From contig OX439131.1 of assembly GCA_949318235.1 (NCBI GenBank), forward strand, positions 29,141,518-29,205,517: a stretch of DNA of 64,000 nt, in the 5' to 3' direction. Below, in pieces: positions 14,015-27,110 of the stretch (its first letter is position 1; each line of letters opens with the position of its first letter). The notes below the pieces were generated by a model, which saw nothing but the letters and a program-made list of their open reading frames with translations, made no database searches and was not told the DNA's origin. The stretch comes from Ecdyonurus torrentis (Eukaryota > Arthropoda > Insecta > Ephemeroptera > Heptageniidae). The position numbers and the translations under genes are program-made.

Positions 14015-17000
14015 ATCAATGGAAAACCACTATACTGTCTAACTTAAGATGAATTGAGCTTGCATGAGGACTGCGTATTTTATAGATCTTGTCCCTATTC
14101 CAAATCAAAATAGTTAATAATATCATGTAGAAATATGTATTTTTTTTTAATAAAATATAACTTGCATCTCTTAATTTTTTTTTTTATGATTTTATTTTTA
14201 AACTTAAACTGTCGCAGTACACGCTAAAGTAATATTATAATTGTAACTAAACTAAATAATAGTTAAAAAAATATTATGTTTTAAATTCAAACAAATTAAA
14301 TTTTTATGTTAAATTTGTTGAAGAAGATATTAAAAAGATCTTAAAACGAATATTTGTATCATTGATGATTTAAAATACTTTCTTAATATTTTATATATTT
14401 AATCTTCTTAAAAGCTTAAATCGGAGGAATATCAATTTATCTGCTCTTTCATGAGAATTATAATTCATTTCATATAACTTCCAAAATCTTCCTGTTTTAA
14501 TTATACAATTGATTCCTTTATGATTTTTTTTTATTAATATATATATTTTTTTTTAGAATTTAAATATGCCATAAAAAAATCCTTGACCTTCTAAGAAATC
14601 CTATGTGTGAATAGATTGTGTTAGCGATGTGGCTTCAAGCTGATGTTCGGTTGCCATTTGATATTCTTACGTGTATTTCACACACCAGACGCAAATAACG
14701 ATCGTTTTTCTAGCAAACAAAAACAAATAAAAAAATATTATATAAGAAAAAAAAACTGATCGGATTTTCTTTTTTTGTTTGCTTTGTATATTATTTCAAA
14801 TGTAATGTTATCTTGCTTCTCTCTTTTTTTTTATACATACTTTAGATGTGAATGTCAAGAAAAACAAAAATGCAATCTGCTATGTTGCCAAATTTTATGC
14901 TTTCAAATGTTTTATAATATTATATTGAGTTATTTAGTTTGAGTTTTTATTTTGAGTTATTTTAGGTAAATATCTATAGTTTGATATATCTATATCTGTA
15001 GTTTGAAAGATGATAACCGTTTAAAGAAAAACATAAAATAGTCTTTAGACATAAATGCTGTTCGTAAACCCTGTTCTTTGCCCCTAAAATGACGATCAGC
15101 TATGGTTAATCAAATGGAATGCACATTTTTTGGTGCAAGAGAACAGGGTTTACGAACAGCATTATAGTACTTTATAGGTATTAAAATAGGTCCATGTTTC
15201 ACATGTTTGTTCACAATTTTTTTTTAAATGGGGTTCAATATAACGCAAGTCTTAGAAGATTCTTTAAAGATTATTTCCCCTTTTTAAATTTAATAGAACA
15301 ACATACTAATGAATCCTAATTACATTTAAAAACTTCATAATCAGTTTTAAAGATCATGCCAATTTAATTGTATATATTTTTTAATTTGGTTTCTATTTCA
15401 ATATAACTAAATTGTTCACATTATTAAAAAAGACTGTGATATGAAATATAATAAAAAAATGTATTAAAATCAATATTTGAAAGTAATATGTAGTAATGTA
15501 GAACATGCACAACTGATGAAAAATATGATTTATATAAAAAAAAATCCATGCCTCAATTCCCTATAAACTTGACAAAAAAAATCACTCTTTGAATTCGTTA
15601 TATTGATTTTTATTCCATTCGAAAGTTGAATAATAAGCTTTAATATTATAATAACATTTCGTATGTAAATAAATTCGTTTTTTTTTTAAAGAAAAACGGA
15701 AATAAACCCCATATATCAAAACATAAAAATTCTTATCATTCCATTTTTATACATCAAATCGTTTATGACATAGCAAAAAAATGCTGAGTTCTAAGCTTTT
15801 CCCCTCTAATGTTATAAAACATTTTTAACCTAAATATTTTGTCTTTACACACAAATATAAAATCATATTTATGTAATTGGTATGTTATGTTTTTTTTATT
15901 TTAATGTTCTATATATTTTACATATTAATTAGGTTTTATAATTATCTATAAAATGCATCATATTATAGTATTTTTTTTTGTTATCACGCATAAAACATAC
16001 CAAGATAGTGAATGTGGTGATATAATATAGTAAAATTAATATTATTTTTTTATATATAAAAACATATAATTTACTATGGTAACATTGATTTTAAACCTAA
16101 CTACCTGTTTATTTACAATGATATAGTATAAAACATATGTATTCTCTGTTTTTCATGTTATGTAAATAGTAAATAAATCAGTATAATGAATTTTATGTCA
16201 TAAACAGTTCAAAAAATTAACGATTATTTAGATATAAATTTATATATATTTTTTAACGTATTAAAATTTTACAATTTTACTATTTTTGGCTTCACAAATA
16301 TGCTTATATATTTACTCAAGATTTTTTTTTGAAGTATCAAAATATATAATAATATAATTCTGTTTGAAGAGAAGTGTAAGAGTTAACATTATATGTTAAC
16401 TGTAATGAGAAGAAGTGTGAAAAGTACTACAGTTAAGTATCTAGAACATTGCATGATGATGCTTAAGTATGGCAAATGGCTTAAACTAACACCGTGTTAT
16501 CTTGTAGGAATAAATCTAAGTAGAGTAAGAAGAAAAATAATACGCAAGATTTATTTACTTTTTAACTTCTTTTTCAGTATTATTATTTAATATTTAAAAT
16601 GTATACTTTGAATGAACGTCTATAAGTTTGTTTTCTTCTTATTGTTATAATGTTTTTTTCAAAATCATTGATACCTTATAAATGTTCTTGTATACCACTG
16701 TATTATTTAAAAGAAAAGTAAATAGAAAGAAAGAAGGTAGAAAAATGACTTATAAGCTACTTATATGATTATATTTTATTTGTTATGGTATCCTTGAAAT
16801 ATTATTTTAGTAATAAAATCTATAAACTTAATACTTTAGGTATAGTTTTAGCATTAACGAATACATTAATATTTTAAAACTTTAATTACTTTACTATAAT
16901 TGAACTTTCAGTTATAAATACTAAGTTATTGTCAAGAAAATATATTATACATACACACACACACACATATATAAAATTTTATTACTTGTTATTATATTAC

Positions 17001-17313
17001 CTATACATGTAACATCTCTTACAACATATATTCAAAAACTTCAAATTCAAAATTGTTTATTTGAATCTTTTCTCATTATTTCTATATACTTATTTTCGTT
17101 CTCTAACTTGTTTGATGCAAAGTTTACTTCGTATCCATTTACATTAAAAACTTCTTTTTGGTTTATCTTAAAATGTAAATAAAAGAGTATGCTTATTTTA
17201 GACAGCAGATTGAAATTAGTGTACTTTATACATCAACATTTAATTTTGCAACTTATTCGTATTCAGGTGACAAAAAACTTATAAATTAACAAACTTTTGT
17301 ACACGTACTATAA
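14015..17313. other. AT-rich intronic stretch
   Basis: Apart from the 110-bp element at 15054-15163 and a mixed-composition patch at 14590-14710, I see nothing supported. Open frames here are short and of AT composition. Confidence 0.6.
15054..15163. mobile_element. Tiny inverted-repeat element, 110 bp
   Basis: A 24-bp perfect terminal inverted repeat starting AATGCTGTTCGTAAACCCTG lies at 15054-15077 and, as its complement, at 15140-15163. ATA flanks it on both sides. The 62-bp interior includes gcacattttttggtgc, a small hairpin. It looks like a miniature non-autonomous DNA element; the superfamily is unknown. Confidence 0.7.
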
Positions 17314-19754
17314 CAGTCATGGAGTATCGGTATCGACTACGATACGATATCCGATACTATACCGATACTTTTATCGTATCGGTATAGTATCGGGGCCTTT
17401 TTTTAACTTAGTATCGAATATCGGTATCGATCACCGATATCAGCAAAATATCGTCGAATTTCGATACTTTTTTCCGATACTTTGAGACTTTTGCTCGCTC
17501 TCATAAAATAAGTCAAAATACAAAAAAAAAATACAAAAAAAATACAAAAAAAATAATAAAAATAAAAACTTTAGAATTTAGAAGCAACGAGAACATTCCA
17601 CAAGTAGTGATTATCTGGACAATAAAAGTCAATCCTATATTTTTCATTTTGCTATAACAACAGCTAGGGCAGGGCGACGTGCAAAAAAAGTATTTTTATT
17701 TTATACCTTTTCAGTATAAGTATTAAAAGAATAAAGCATGGAGCCACCAGGTAATGCTAAAAACTGTTGTATTTTACATACAATAAAAATAAAACAACGG
17801 TGTTAAATTTTTTTTCTGAGCGATTGTCGTCAAGTTTCTGAGAAATCCGTCGTGTGCTTGTACACTATCTATGATCTCTCCTAATGACTAAAGCGCCGGT
17901 AGAAAGCACAATAAAATAATATAACCCCAATGATTGACATTTTAAAACTTTGAACTGTAAATTAATTCAATGCATTACAAATAACAAAAGATGGAGCATA
18001 CTTCCATTAATATCTTTCTACGAAATTTTTACAAGGTTAAAAATTTTAAAAGGCTTACAAAATCAAAGGATTTTGGCGACCAGAGGGGAAATTTGGACTT
18101 TAACCCCTTTGGTTTAGCGGGGATGATTTGAGCCCCACCATGGGGACACGAACTGTTGACATAGGAAACTCAGCGGTTTTCCTCAGATTCGTGGATACTT
18201 TCAGAGGATTAACATTAATTTAGCTCACGTTGTTATATAATAACCTTTTTTAAAAACATCTAGAGGTAAGTACTTTTTTAGTATTATATATAATTATTTT
18301 GAATTTTATTTTGTTGTATGCGCATTCAAAAACTAAAAATCGTCAGCTTTTTGTAATTATATTCGCATAAAAATGACTATGTAATACGTTTAAAATATTT
18401 AAATTATATTAACAGTAAGAAGAAGAAGAAAAAAAAAAAAAAAAACAGGAGTGTGATTCATTCTTTTACTCGATCTATAGTAATTAAATTATCTATTTAT
18501 TTTATTTTTTTTCATTATTTATTTATTCATTCATTTTTTAATTGTGATGCGAAAAGCACTAGATATTTTTCTAAAGGTTAAAGGTTAAATCTAGTGCATT
18601 TGTTACTAAACAATTTTTGATTAAATAATAAACAAAATATACACATTACAATATATGACAATAAAATTTCAAGTTCTTTTTAGTTTTTAATTCATAATTT
18701 ATATAATATAAATATGCTTTATGATAATTTTCATGCACTGCTTTAATAAACAATTAAGATTAGAGAGATTATATATGATGAAAAAAAAATCAAGCCACCT
18801 CCATAATCATTGAAACCTTCTTAGACAATAATTAAATATATTTTGCCTTTTTCCTTTTCTTTTGAATTTGTTGATAGTTGTTGTACATAATTATAAAGTA
18901 AGTTCAAGGTAAATGTTTCTAAATGTTTGCTAACTATACATAACAAGTAAGCTTTACTTAAGATTATATAAGACAAAAAAAAAATCAATGATAAAAAGAG
19001 TTTAAAATTATAAAACTTGTATTTTTAATTATTATGTATGCTAAACTAAAGCACGATCAATTGATAAATTATTATTAAAAGTTCCATTACAGGAATATTA
19101 TAATTTTGAATTTTCTATTCATTTTATATGCTTAATCGGTGTTGGTACAATAAAAAAAAAAACGAAAGCTAAAGATACTTTATTTTATCAAATAAAAAAT
19201 ACCATGAAAAAAAATTAAATTTATTAAATATTTGAAAATAAATTATATTCTAAATAAGGAAATTGCTAATTCATAAATATATAACAAAAGTGCCTGGAAA
19301 CAGTAATAAAGGATATTCTATCATTCAATGTCATTAAACGAATTAAATTTTTAATTTTATTATTTTTTTTTTAAATCTACTATAATTTATTTTTGTCATT
19401 TTAGTTTAACAAACGAACAATAGAATAAAATAAATAAATAAATCAATAAATAAGTGAATATTAATAGGTATAAATAAAATAATAAATAAATGTGATAAAA
19501 ATGTGCATGGATTTTATTATATAAATTTATATCTCAAAGATGAGAGAGGAAAAAAAAATGAAATTTTTGGTGTAATATTTATGTACGAGATATAGCAAAA
19601 ATATCGAAAAAGTATCGGAAAATATCGGTATCGTATCGGTATCGTATCGGAGCAACTTTTTTTTGCGAGTATCGTATCGGTATCGGTATCGGCAAAATTT
19701 AAAAATATCGGTATCGTATCGGTATCGAAAATTTTGGTATCGACTCCATGACTG
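17314..19754. mobile_element. hAT-like non-autonomous DNA transposon, about 2.4 kb
   Basis: The ends are CAGTCATGGAGT (17314) and its exact complement ending at 19754. Just inside both ends are many copies of GATACCGATAC-type motifs, in both orientations: about 17326-17480 on the left and 19595-19745 on the right. A CAG-type terminus with dense subterminal motif repeats is typical of hAT elements. The flanking 8-mers (tactataa and ctttatat) do not make a clear target duplication. The interior is AT-rich with one GC-raised block near 18060-18200 and no transposase frame. Open frames at both ends are only translations of the GATAC repeats. Confidence 0.72.
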
Positions 19755-20166
19755 CTTTATATTATGAATGAATGAAAACTTTATAAACAAAAAAAATTAT
19801 TATAGACAATTTTGATAAATGTATTGTTATTACAGGCATAACAATAAATAATATATCTTTTTTTTTTATCAATGACGAGAGTAATAAAAATTTGATATCT
19901 ATAAATGATAAATAACAATTGATTTAGATTTATATGATTGTTTTTATCATAAACGAGTCTGTCACACACAGTACATGTTTATATTTTTACATAACAATTT
20001 TTCTTTTTTTCGATATATACTTAATTCATTTTTTTATGTTCAAAAAAGCAATTTTATAAAGTGATATAGTATATAAAAATTATTATTAGTATTGACAGTA
20101 ACATAAATATTCATATAAATAATAAATAAAACTAGAAATAGAGAATAAAAATGGAATAAAATTTTC

Positions 20167-20172
20167 ACTTAC
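20167..20172 (-). promoter_or_regulatory. Splice donor of the Ih exon
   Basis: The minus strand reads CAG|gtaagt, a full-consensus U2 donor. An in-frame TAA follows at once, as expected for intron sequence. The split codon AG|N fits the Arg before the S1 FYWD motif of HCN channels, which fixes the exon end independently of the splice consensus. Confidence 0.9.
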
Positions 20173-20805
20173 CTGAAATTGGAGCACGGATGTATAACCC
20201 AATGTCCCGCAGCTTTTTGTCTTATTCGTTCTTTCATAAGAGCTTTTTTACTTCCAAATAATTTCATTGCAAGTTTGTTATCTGTAGGTTGAAATAATGC
20301 TTGAAGTTGATTCTTGAGAAAACTTTGTTTTTGGGCTTCCCCAGAACCCCCCGGTCCATGTGGTCCTCCTCCCCCTCCCCCACCCCCTCCTCCTGCACTT
20401 CCAACACCTGACATTATATGTGTCGGTCCTGGTTCTTCTTTTGGAGTACCATAAAGACTAACATCATCACCACCAAAATGCACCTTACCACCGTGTCTAT
20501 CTCCAGAACCGGAGAGAGGACATGTAGTATTATTTGAACTGTCTCGAAAGTTCATGTCGTGCACAAGAAAAGAATCGGTAAGCAATAATGTTTCATCATC
20601 TAGTGCTGTCACCAAGGAATCAGTACACGTGTTTGTATTTTCAATACTGATTTTGATGGAGTCATCCTTAGCGAGGCGAGGTGAGCGAATCTCTTCCTGC
20701 GACTGTGTACACCCAGTACCGCCGACACGACCGTTCGCGAGCTTGAGACTGGGCACGCGCTGAGCACCCCGCCGTCCCTCCCCCATCTCGCCTCGGTCCG
20801 AGTCC
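20173..20805 (-). CDS. Ih: Ih/HCN channel, N-terminal coding exon (partial gene)
   Basis: This exon encodes the cytoplasmic N-terminus of a hyperpolarization-activated, cyclic-nucleotide-gated cation channel, a tetrameric plasma-membrane channel that carries the pacemaker Ih current. From the ATG at 20786 it reads 205 residues. Residues 102-118 hold HFGGDDVSLYGTPKEEP, which I recall as conserved in arthropod Ih. Residues 132-141 are a run of ten glycines. Residues about 153-205 match the HCN domain that precedes S1, with FQPTDNKLAMKLFGSKKA and AGHWVIHPCSNFR. It ends in AG|gtaagt, a phase 2 donor that splits the Arg codon exactly where the family continues into S1 (FYWD). The 5' edge is a plausible acceptor, tgttacag, at 20806. 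The frame stays open from 20805, so this may be an internal exon, or translation may start at 20786, which has a strong context (purine at -3, G at +4). All transmembrane, pore and cyclic-nucleotide-binding parts are missing here. The family call is confident; the 5' boundary is not. Confidence 0.9.
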
Positions 20806-20820
20806 CTGTAACATACAAAA
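20806..20820 (-). promoter_or_regulatory. Probable splice acceptor before the Ih exon
   Basis: The minus strand reads ttttgtatgttacag followed by GGACTCGGAC. There is a T-rich tract, an AG, and a sharp change from AT-rich to GC-rich sequence right after it. Using this acceptor adds six in-frame codons (DSDRGE) plus one base of a split codon before the first ATG. If instead transcription starts within the exon, this site is unused. Confidence 0.6.
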
Positions 20821-21054
20821 GTTGGCCAATCAGCGTTTCAATCCACTAATAAAAAACTATAACTAAACATCAAAAAGAAACATTATCAAATAATAGTAAT
20901 AATTGTAATTCATAAACAACACCTTCTCGGTATGATTGTTATATAAACTTTTGAATACTTTAGTCATAATAAGATATCTTTACGCCTGACTGCTTATACA
21001 ACAAGTTGGTTTGGTGTGTATTACAAGTTGCCTATACTCAATTACATCTCACGG

Positions 21055-21096
<42 letters not shown>

Positions 21097-21780
21097 TAAT
21101 AACTTTAAAATTAAAAAAGTTTTTTATGTATATGAGTTTCAAAAAATTAATGATCCATTAAGTCAACTTTTTACTAAAATTATTATGATATCAAATAATG
21201 AAACAAGAATGAAAAAAGAATTTAACTGAATAAATAAATAATAAAAATTTTTACATTCGATTAAACACATTATTATACAAAACTCAATATGGTTTTGAAT
21301 TATTTTTCTTAACTAATAATAAACAAAATCAGCATACGTTTATTATTATTTTACCCTATTTACATTTTAATAGCGCTATTTTTTTTACATAAATTTTATT
21401 GTTTTAACTCTTTTTTTTTACCACATAACAATACTATTTTATTTAAAATAAAATTCATAAAGGCAATAAGTTTAGAAAAAAAGAAGTTTTGCATTTTAAT
21501 GCTTTTGAAATGTCATGTTGATTTGATATGTATGTACAGCACATTCAAATTAGCAAAGAAAAAAAAACTTTCAGTTTGAACATAGTTTTTTTACTTAATT
21601 ATTTAAGTTGTGATATTGGGGATCACAAAAAATTAATTTAGAATAAAAAATGCTCAATAGTTTCGTAGCTGATATAATGCAGGTTGAGGGTAATAAGAAT
21701 CCATGAAATAATTATAATTAACGATAGGTTTTAGATTAATTGATTACTTATTATATAGATTCTTACTCACACATAATATA

Positions 21781-22060
21781 TTATAATTCAGACGGGAATA
21801 GACACTCGACTCTGTTTTTCACAGAGATCGTACTGACTTAGAGCTATTCCCTTCCATTCTGCGAAGGAATGTGTGACTTGCGACTGCCACGATACAAGCC
21901 ACGGATAAGTGGTTTATGACCGAACATCCGTTAATTTTTCACATAATGCACCTCTCATTACTGATGCAAGGATGTTTATAATATTTTTATATTTGAGGTA
22001 GTGGTTTTCACTACTTCCATTCTAATCACTTGAGTATCCGTAGTTCATAACTCTCAGTTT
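21781..22060. other. GC-raised island, unidentified (SINE or exon relic?)
   Basis: This block is visibly richer in G+C than its surroundings. On the minus strand an ATG at about 21929 opens 27 codons, MFGHKPLIRGLYRGSRKSHI onward, ending before a stop. I could not find an A-box/B-box promoter pair, and no splice sites frame it well. A short hairpin, gtagtggttttcactac, lies near 21999. Unknown. Confidence 0.25.
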
Positions 22061-23320
22061 GAATTGTAACGTGGCTATAACTTAAATAATAAAACACCTT
22101 AAAAATTGTTAAGATTTTACATTCCTTTCTATGGGAGAAATTTTACAGCAATACATTTTGCCAATCAAATGTTACATAAAAATTGTATTTCTCTATTTTT
22201 AAATTGCTTTTATTTGTACAGTACGAATTTACAATAATTCATAGAATTATAGAATTTTTATAATAACAAACTTACTATTCCTTAATTAAAATTAAGATAT
22301 TCAAATTATATTATCTACTGATTCTTATTACTGATTTACTATGAATATAAAATTATAACAATTATATAGCACATTCCTTAAATGATTCAATGCGCCCACT
22401 CCCTCTCTCTCCCTCTCTAAGGTATTATGTCAAAATATGTTTATAATAATAATAGTTATTATTATTTTGTAAAGATTGTGGATTACAAAAATTTATTTAT
22501 CATAATATAACGATTTATTACTAACAACAATAGTGTTTATAAAATCAAGAAAGTTATCTGTAATGTTATTATCTTATTATTATTTTTTGTATAAAAGCAG
22601 AATATTTTCTAATGTTTTTCTTTATCAGAGATGCATTTAGACGTGTATGCTTAATTTTTTTTCATTTTCCTGACTGCACCTCTTGTCCACTCTTTTATTT
22701 ATAAAATACACATGTAAATTTTTATTAACCTATAGTGACTGTTCAGCAATAATGACTATTATTTATTTAACAATACATAAATATTTAAAATAACAGCTTA
22801 AAATATTTCTAAACTATCCGGTTTAGTTTTAAGTGTAATATTTAATTTATAAAGTAAATAAAATAAAAAATTTACAGAGAAAATAGAGAGAGAGAGAGAG
22901 AGAAAGAGGACAAAAAGAGGATGTAAATATATTTTTTAAGAGTGATTACACACTTAAATTGAGGTTTACATTATAAATAAAGAGAAGAGTGAAAATTGAT
23001 TGTGGTATGTTAAGGTTGAGGCAGTAAACTATCAATCATACTCTTATACTACTTGGTGATGCACATGGTGGTGAGTGTGTTTGTTTATTAAAATCACTCC
23101 ACTATACATCAAATGTTAAAATATAACGTACTAAATTTATATACATATATGTATCTATTGTTATACTTTCAATATGTTTATATAGGGAGAAAGAGAGAGA
23201 GAGAGAGAGAATTAGAATAACTTTTGCTTTGTTAGATATTATACGATGACGGAGACACTATAAAGACATAAGTGTCTGTCAAGAATAAGATGCGTATATA
23301 TATTTTGAAGACACAGGCTT

Positions 23321-23329
<9 letters not shown>

Positions 23330-23352
<23 letters not shown>
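23330..23352. repeat. Poly-T tract
   Basis: A run of about 23 T. Confidence 0.9.
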
Positions 23353-23740
23353 GTGAAATATATGTGTGTTATATTATGAAAGACATGTTGAAAGTTAAAA
23401 ACAAGATGTCACACGTTGAAAAGTGTTTGATATCATATAAAATATACATTTTGTTATTTCTTTTAAAAGAAATTATAAATATTATTTCCTTTAAGTGAAC
23501 TATATATATATAATATATTTTCATGTTGAAATTTTTGTTTATCTTTAAAAAAAAGTATTACTAGTTCAATATTATACGATACAAAAATAAAAGTTTTTAG
23601 TTTACCAATATGCTATTTTATATTAATTAGATTGGAAAATGAAATTAATCCTAATTTCAAAATTACGCATTTATTAATATTTGTTTTATTATTAAAAGGT
23701 TAAAGGAAGTGTATGCATTAGAAAAATCATTCTTATATTA

Positions 23741-24250
23741 GAAATCTTCAGTCTTGTAGTCGTTACCTGAATTTTCTATATCGTTAACGTTAAGTTAATT
23801 TCATATAAAACTGTATCCCTTTAACGATACCGTTAACTCTAATTTGTCCCCAACTATAACGTTACCTTTAACGTTAACTTGCGTTAACTTTAAAGTTAAC
23901 AGCTTTTTTTAGACGATGTGTATTTTGTATGATTATTCTCAAGTTAAATCATTTATAAAGTTAAAAATTTACTTATATTTACTCATTATGAATAAAAGGT
24001 TAATTTTATTATTTTTTTAAACATTTTTCTCCCCTGATTTTTTTTTTTTTTTTAGTAAGTATAATTTTTTTTTCAAAAAGTAACGTTATTGTTATCGCTA
24101 TACTAACACTAACGTCTATTTTTTTTAATCTATAACTATAACGTTACTTTTTGCTATGTTGTGAATCTATATTAAAGAAATAACCAGTTAACGTTATAGT
24201 TAACTTAACGTTAACGATTTTACGTTAACGACTACAAGACTGGAAATTTT
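23741..24250. mobile_element. hAT-like miniature element, 494 bp, with 8-bp target duplication
   Basis: Element 23749-24242 has inverted ends CAGTCTTGTAGTCGTTA. Multiple GTTAACGTTAAC motifs lie inside both ends (23779-23900 and 24080-24230). The flanking 8-mers gaaatctt and gaaatttt match at 7 of 8, as expected for a hAT insertion. It is non-coding. Its terminus matches that of the 17314-19754 element at most positions. Confidence 0.82.
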
Positions 24251-24825
24251 AATTATATATATTTTTTATTTATTATAATTCATTAGGGATTGTTTTTCTA
24301 GTATTTTCTTAAACTTTTATACATTTGTGTTAAATATTTATTTATATCCACCAAAACGCAGTTTCTTTCTCTCAGAAGAGTAAATAAATAGGAGTAGATG
24401 TTTCAAAGTAGTATAAAATGTCTTTGAGTGTTTAATTTCAAAAGAGAATTTACTTTCTTTGTCTTCTCATATCACATAATATAATAATAAAGAAATTTTC
24501 ATACAACATATCATATCATTATAACATTTTCTTCTTTTTACTTTTGTAATGATAGGAAAATAATGAGGTGAAACAGTAAACTGATATCATATGAAGAAAT
24601 GTTATTAAAATTTGTTGTATAGAAATGAATAAAAGTCAAACAAAATAATAAAAATAAAATAATATTATAAAAGTACATAATAACATTTACTTGAAGAAAA
24701 ATTGATAGCAAAAAGGTTTTGTTTGAATTTTACACAAATACTTTAAATTTGAAAGGATGTAATAATAATATTTCTGTTTTCTATGATGAGGTTTTTGAAA
24801 AGCAGAAAAAAATAAAGCTCTTCCC

Positions 24826-24856
24826 ACCCCCCCCCCCCCTCTCTCTCTCTCTCTGG
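24826..24856. repeat. Poly-C / (CT)n compound tract
   Basis: A run of about 13 C joins about 8 CT units. Long C runs are rare in this AT-rich window. Confidence 0.9.
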
Positions 24857-25994
24857 TTCTTTTCTTTTCTTTTTCTTGTAAATATAAGCTAATTAATGAT
24901 GGGTTTCTTTTGATTTATGTTTTGTATATATATATTATATTGATTGTGCGAGATGTATAAAAGTTATTATATAATGATCTTTTAAAATTCATTAATTAGT
25001 AAAATATTAATGATTCGAAAAAAGAAAATAATGTTATAAAAAGATTTTATAGATATAAACATTTTAACGAAGCACTTAAAAAGAGCCCACAGATATAAAA
25101 TTAACATTGCTTATGTTAAAATAAAGCTACAAATCAAACTATAAATAACATTGTAATACATTCCTCAATTTTTAAATAAGTAAAATGTATACTTAATAAA
25201 GTGTTATGAAAACACTTGTGCAATTTTAGACTACCCACTTATAATAATATGGTAAATAACTCTTTCATACAAAGATCAAAGGATGTGAAAAAAAAACGCA
25301 TATTATTTCCGTAAGAAAAGTATGTCAAATATATTGTTCTGGTTTCATTTTCATAGAGAAAAATAAAATGGAACTATTTATCAATGTAAACATTAATTTT
25401 CTGTGTCAAATATTTTGAACATATGATTTTTTTTTTCAAATATTTTATTGAAGTGTAGGTAGAAGTTTTTTTGAGAGTAGTAGCGGAGCTACAGCTACTG
25501 CAATCATGATTTATATGCGAGCAAACATCATTCGCGTTTCCTCTCCAATAAATTGCAGATCAGAGGAGCGTACTAGTAGTGTCAACATTGTATTTGACTT
25601 GTTACATATGACATTTTTATCAATCATATTGTCATATTTTATTGATTTTTACGTCGTTTTTATATATGTTTTTTTTTTTCATACCATACAACAATCATAA
25701 AATTAATTTCATGTAAATATATATAATGTTTTACAATAAAATTAAACTATTTTTTTTCTATAAAATTATAAATTGATATTTTATTAAAAAAACAAAAATA
25801 GGAATACAAAACAATATTAATATATTTTATATTTTTGTTGTTATAACTTTTTTATATAAATTGCAGAGGCATATGTGTATTGAATGATATAAAAATAATA
25901 ATTTGGTTATTTTGATTTAATGGAAATATGTTATGTTGTTTTTTTTTAAAGTAATTTAAAGTTTGAAATGTAAAAAAGGGCATTTTTTTTACAA

Positions 25995-26266
25995 TTAAAG
26001 GCATAGACAACATGAAAACATTAGCATTTATATCACGAAACACTTGATGGGACTTACCCATTAATTAATTGGTCTCAAAACTCAACTGTAGCGCCGTAGC
26101 AGTAATTAGACAATTTTGACCGCACAACATTTTTATACTATTTTTTATCTGTTTCTGACGTCACATTTCTGGGACACATTTACATTCTAGTAAAAATTAT
26201 CATCAGTTTTGTAGATCCCATTTTGTTTTAAAGTATAATGTTGTTTCATGTTTTCTATGCCTTTAA
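25995..26266 (+). mobile_element. TTAA-flanked miniature element, family B copy 1
   Basis: The 264-bp element 25999-26262 is bounded by TTAA on both sides. Its termini are AGGCATAGACAACATG and the inverse of AGGCATAGAAAACATG, about 21 bp of inverted repeat. The interior shares with other copies the order acttgatggga, ccgtagcagt, ctgacgtca, and ttttgtagatccca. TGACGTCA is at 26156-26163. It is non-coding and slightly shortened relative to copies 2, 3 and 6. Confidence 0.85.
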
Positions 26267-26363
26267 TTTAAGTGAGATGCTTTTACTCTCATGCATCATA
26301 CCATGTAATTGAATTTAAACATTTACTGATTTTCAATAAAGTGTGCAATATGGGAGTAAATAG

Positions 26364-26366
<3 letters not shown>

Positions 26367-26438
<72 letters not shown>
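26367..26438. repeat. (TA)n microsatellite
   Basis: About 36 TA units, followed by an imperfect catacatatata tail to about 26455. Confidence 0.96.
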
Positions 26439-26442
<4 letters not shown>

Positions 26443-26983
26443 CATATATATATGTATTACAAACACCATAAAATGTGTTCATTATCAATTACATTAGCTG
26501 TTGGTATAGTGCTGTAAATTTGTATTATAAAAATACTAAAAGTTTCTAAAAAAAAAGTGAAAATGTTGTATTTATAAACTTATACATACAGCATACTCTC
26601 AAAATAAGCTGTACGCAAATAATATATATCAACAATTATTATTTAAACATTAGTATTGTATATTATGAAAGAAGTCATGAATTTGAATGAAAAAATTTAA
26701 ACTATGGAAAATAATATGATAATATTTATTGCTTTTTCGATACATTATACTTATTTAAAAAAAATGATATAATAATAATAACATTTTTGTAATTTTATTA
26801 TTATTTCGTATTTGTTTTTTATTGAAAGAAATATAGATGAAATTAGTTTATCTAACCAGCGCTATTGTGTAGAATATGTATAGTCGAAATACCACCGGTC
26901 AATTGTATATTATGGTATACCATACAATATGTCGAAAGTCTATAGTCGATATTCAATAGTATTTGCTAAGGCTGCAAGCCTTT

Positions 26984-27002
26984 TATATAATATATATATT
27001 TA

Positions 27003-27076
<74 letters not shown>
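26984..27076. repeat. (TA)n microsatellite left of the perfect hairpin
   Basis: TA units with TT interruptions on the left and about 33 clean units on the right. It ends 34 bp before the left arm of the 127-bp inverted repeat. Confidence 0.95.
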
Positions 27077-27079
<3 letters not shown>

Positions 27080-27110
27080 TGAAAATTTGAATATCGAGCG
27101 AGGTGACATG

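Noticed and set aside
17297..17485. Open frame over the left end of the 2.4-kb element, and a similar one at 19790-19527
   Set aside because: Both are translations of GATACCGATAC subterminal repeats (YRYRYDTD-type peptides), not protein genes.
18557..18597. Short hairpin GCACTAGAT / ATCTAGTGC
   Set aside because: A 9-bp stem with a 23-bp loop inside the hAT-like element is within chance expectation. No T-run or other feature supports a function.
20554..20818. Other open frames overlapping the Ih exon (plus strand, and the second minus frame)
   Set aside because: They are shadows of the GC-rich Ih exon. Only the 20786-20173 frame carries conserved HCN sequence.
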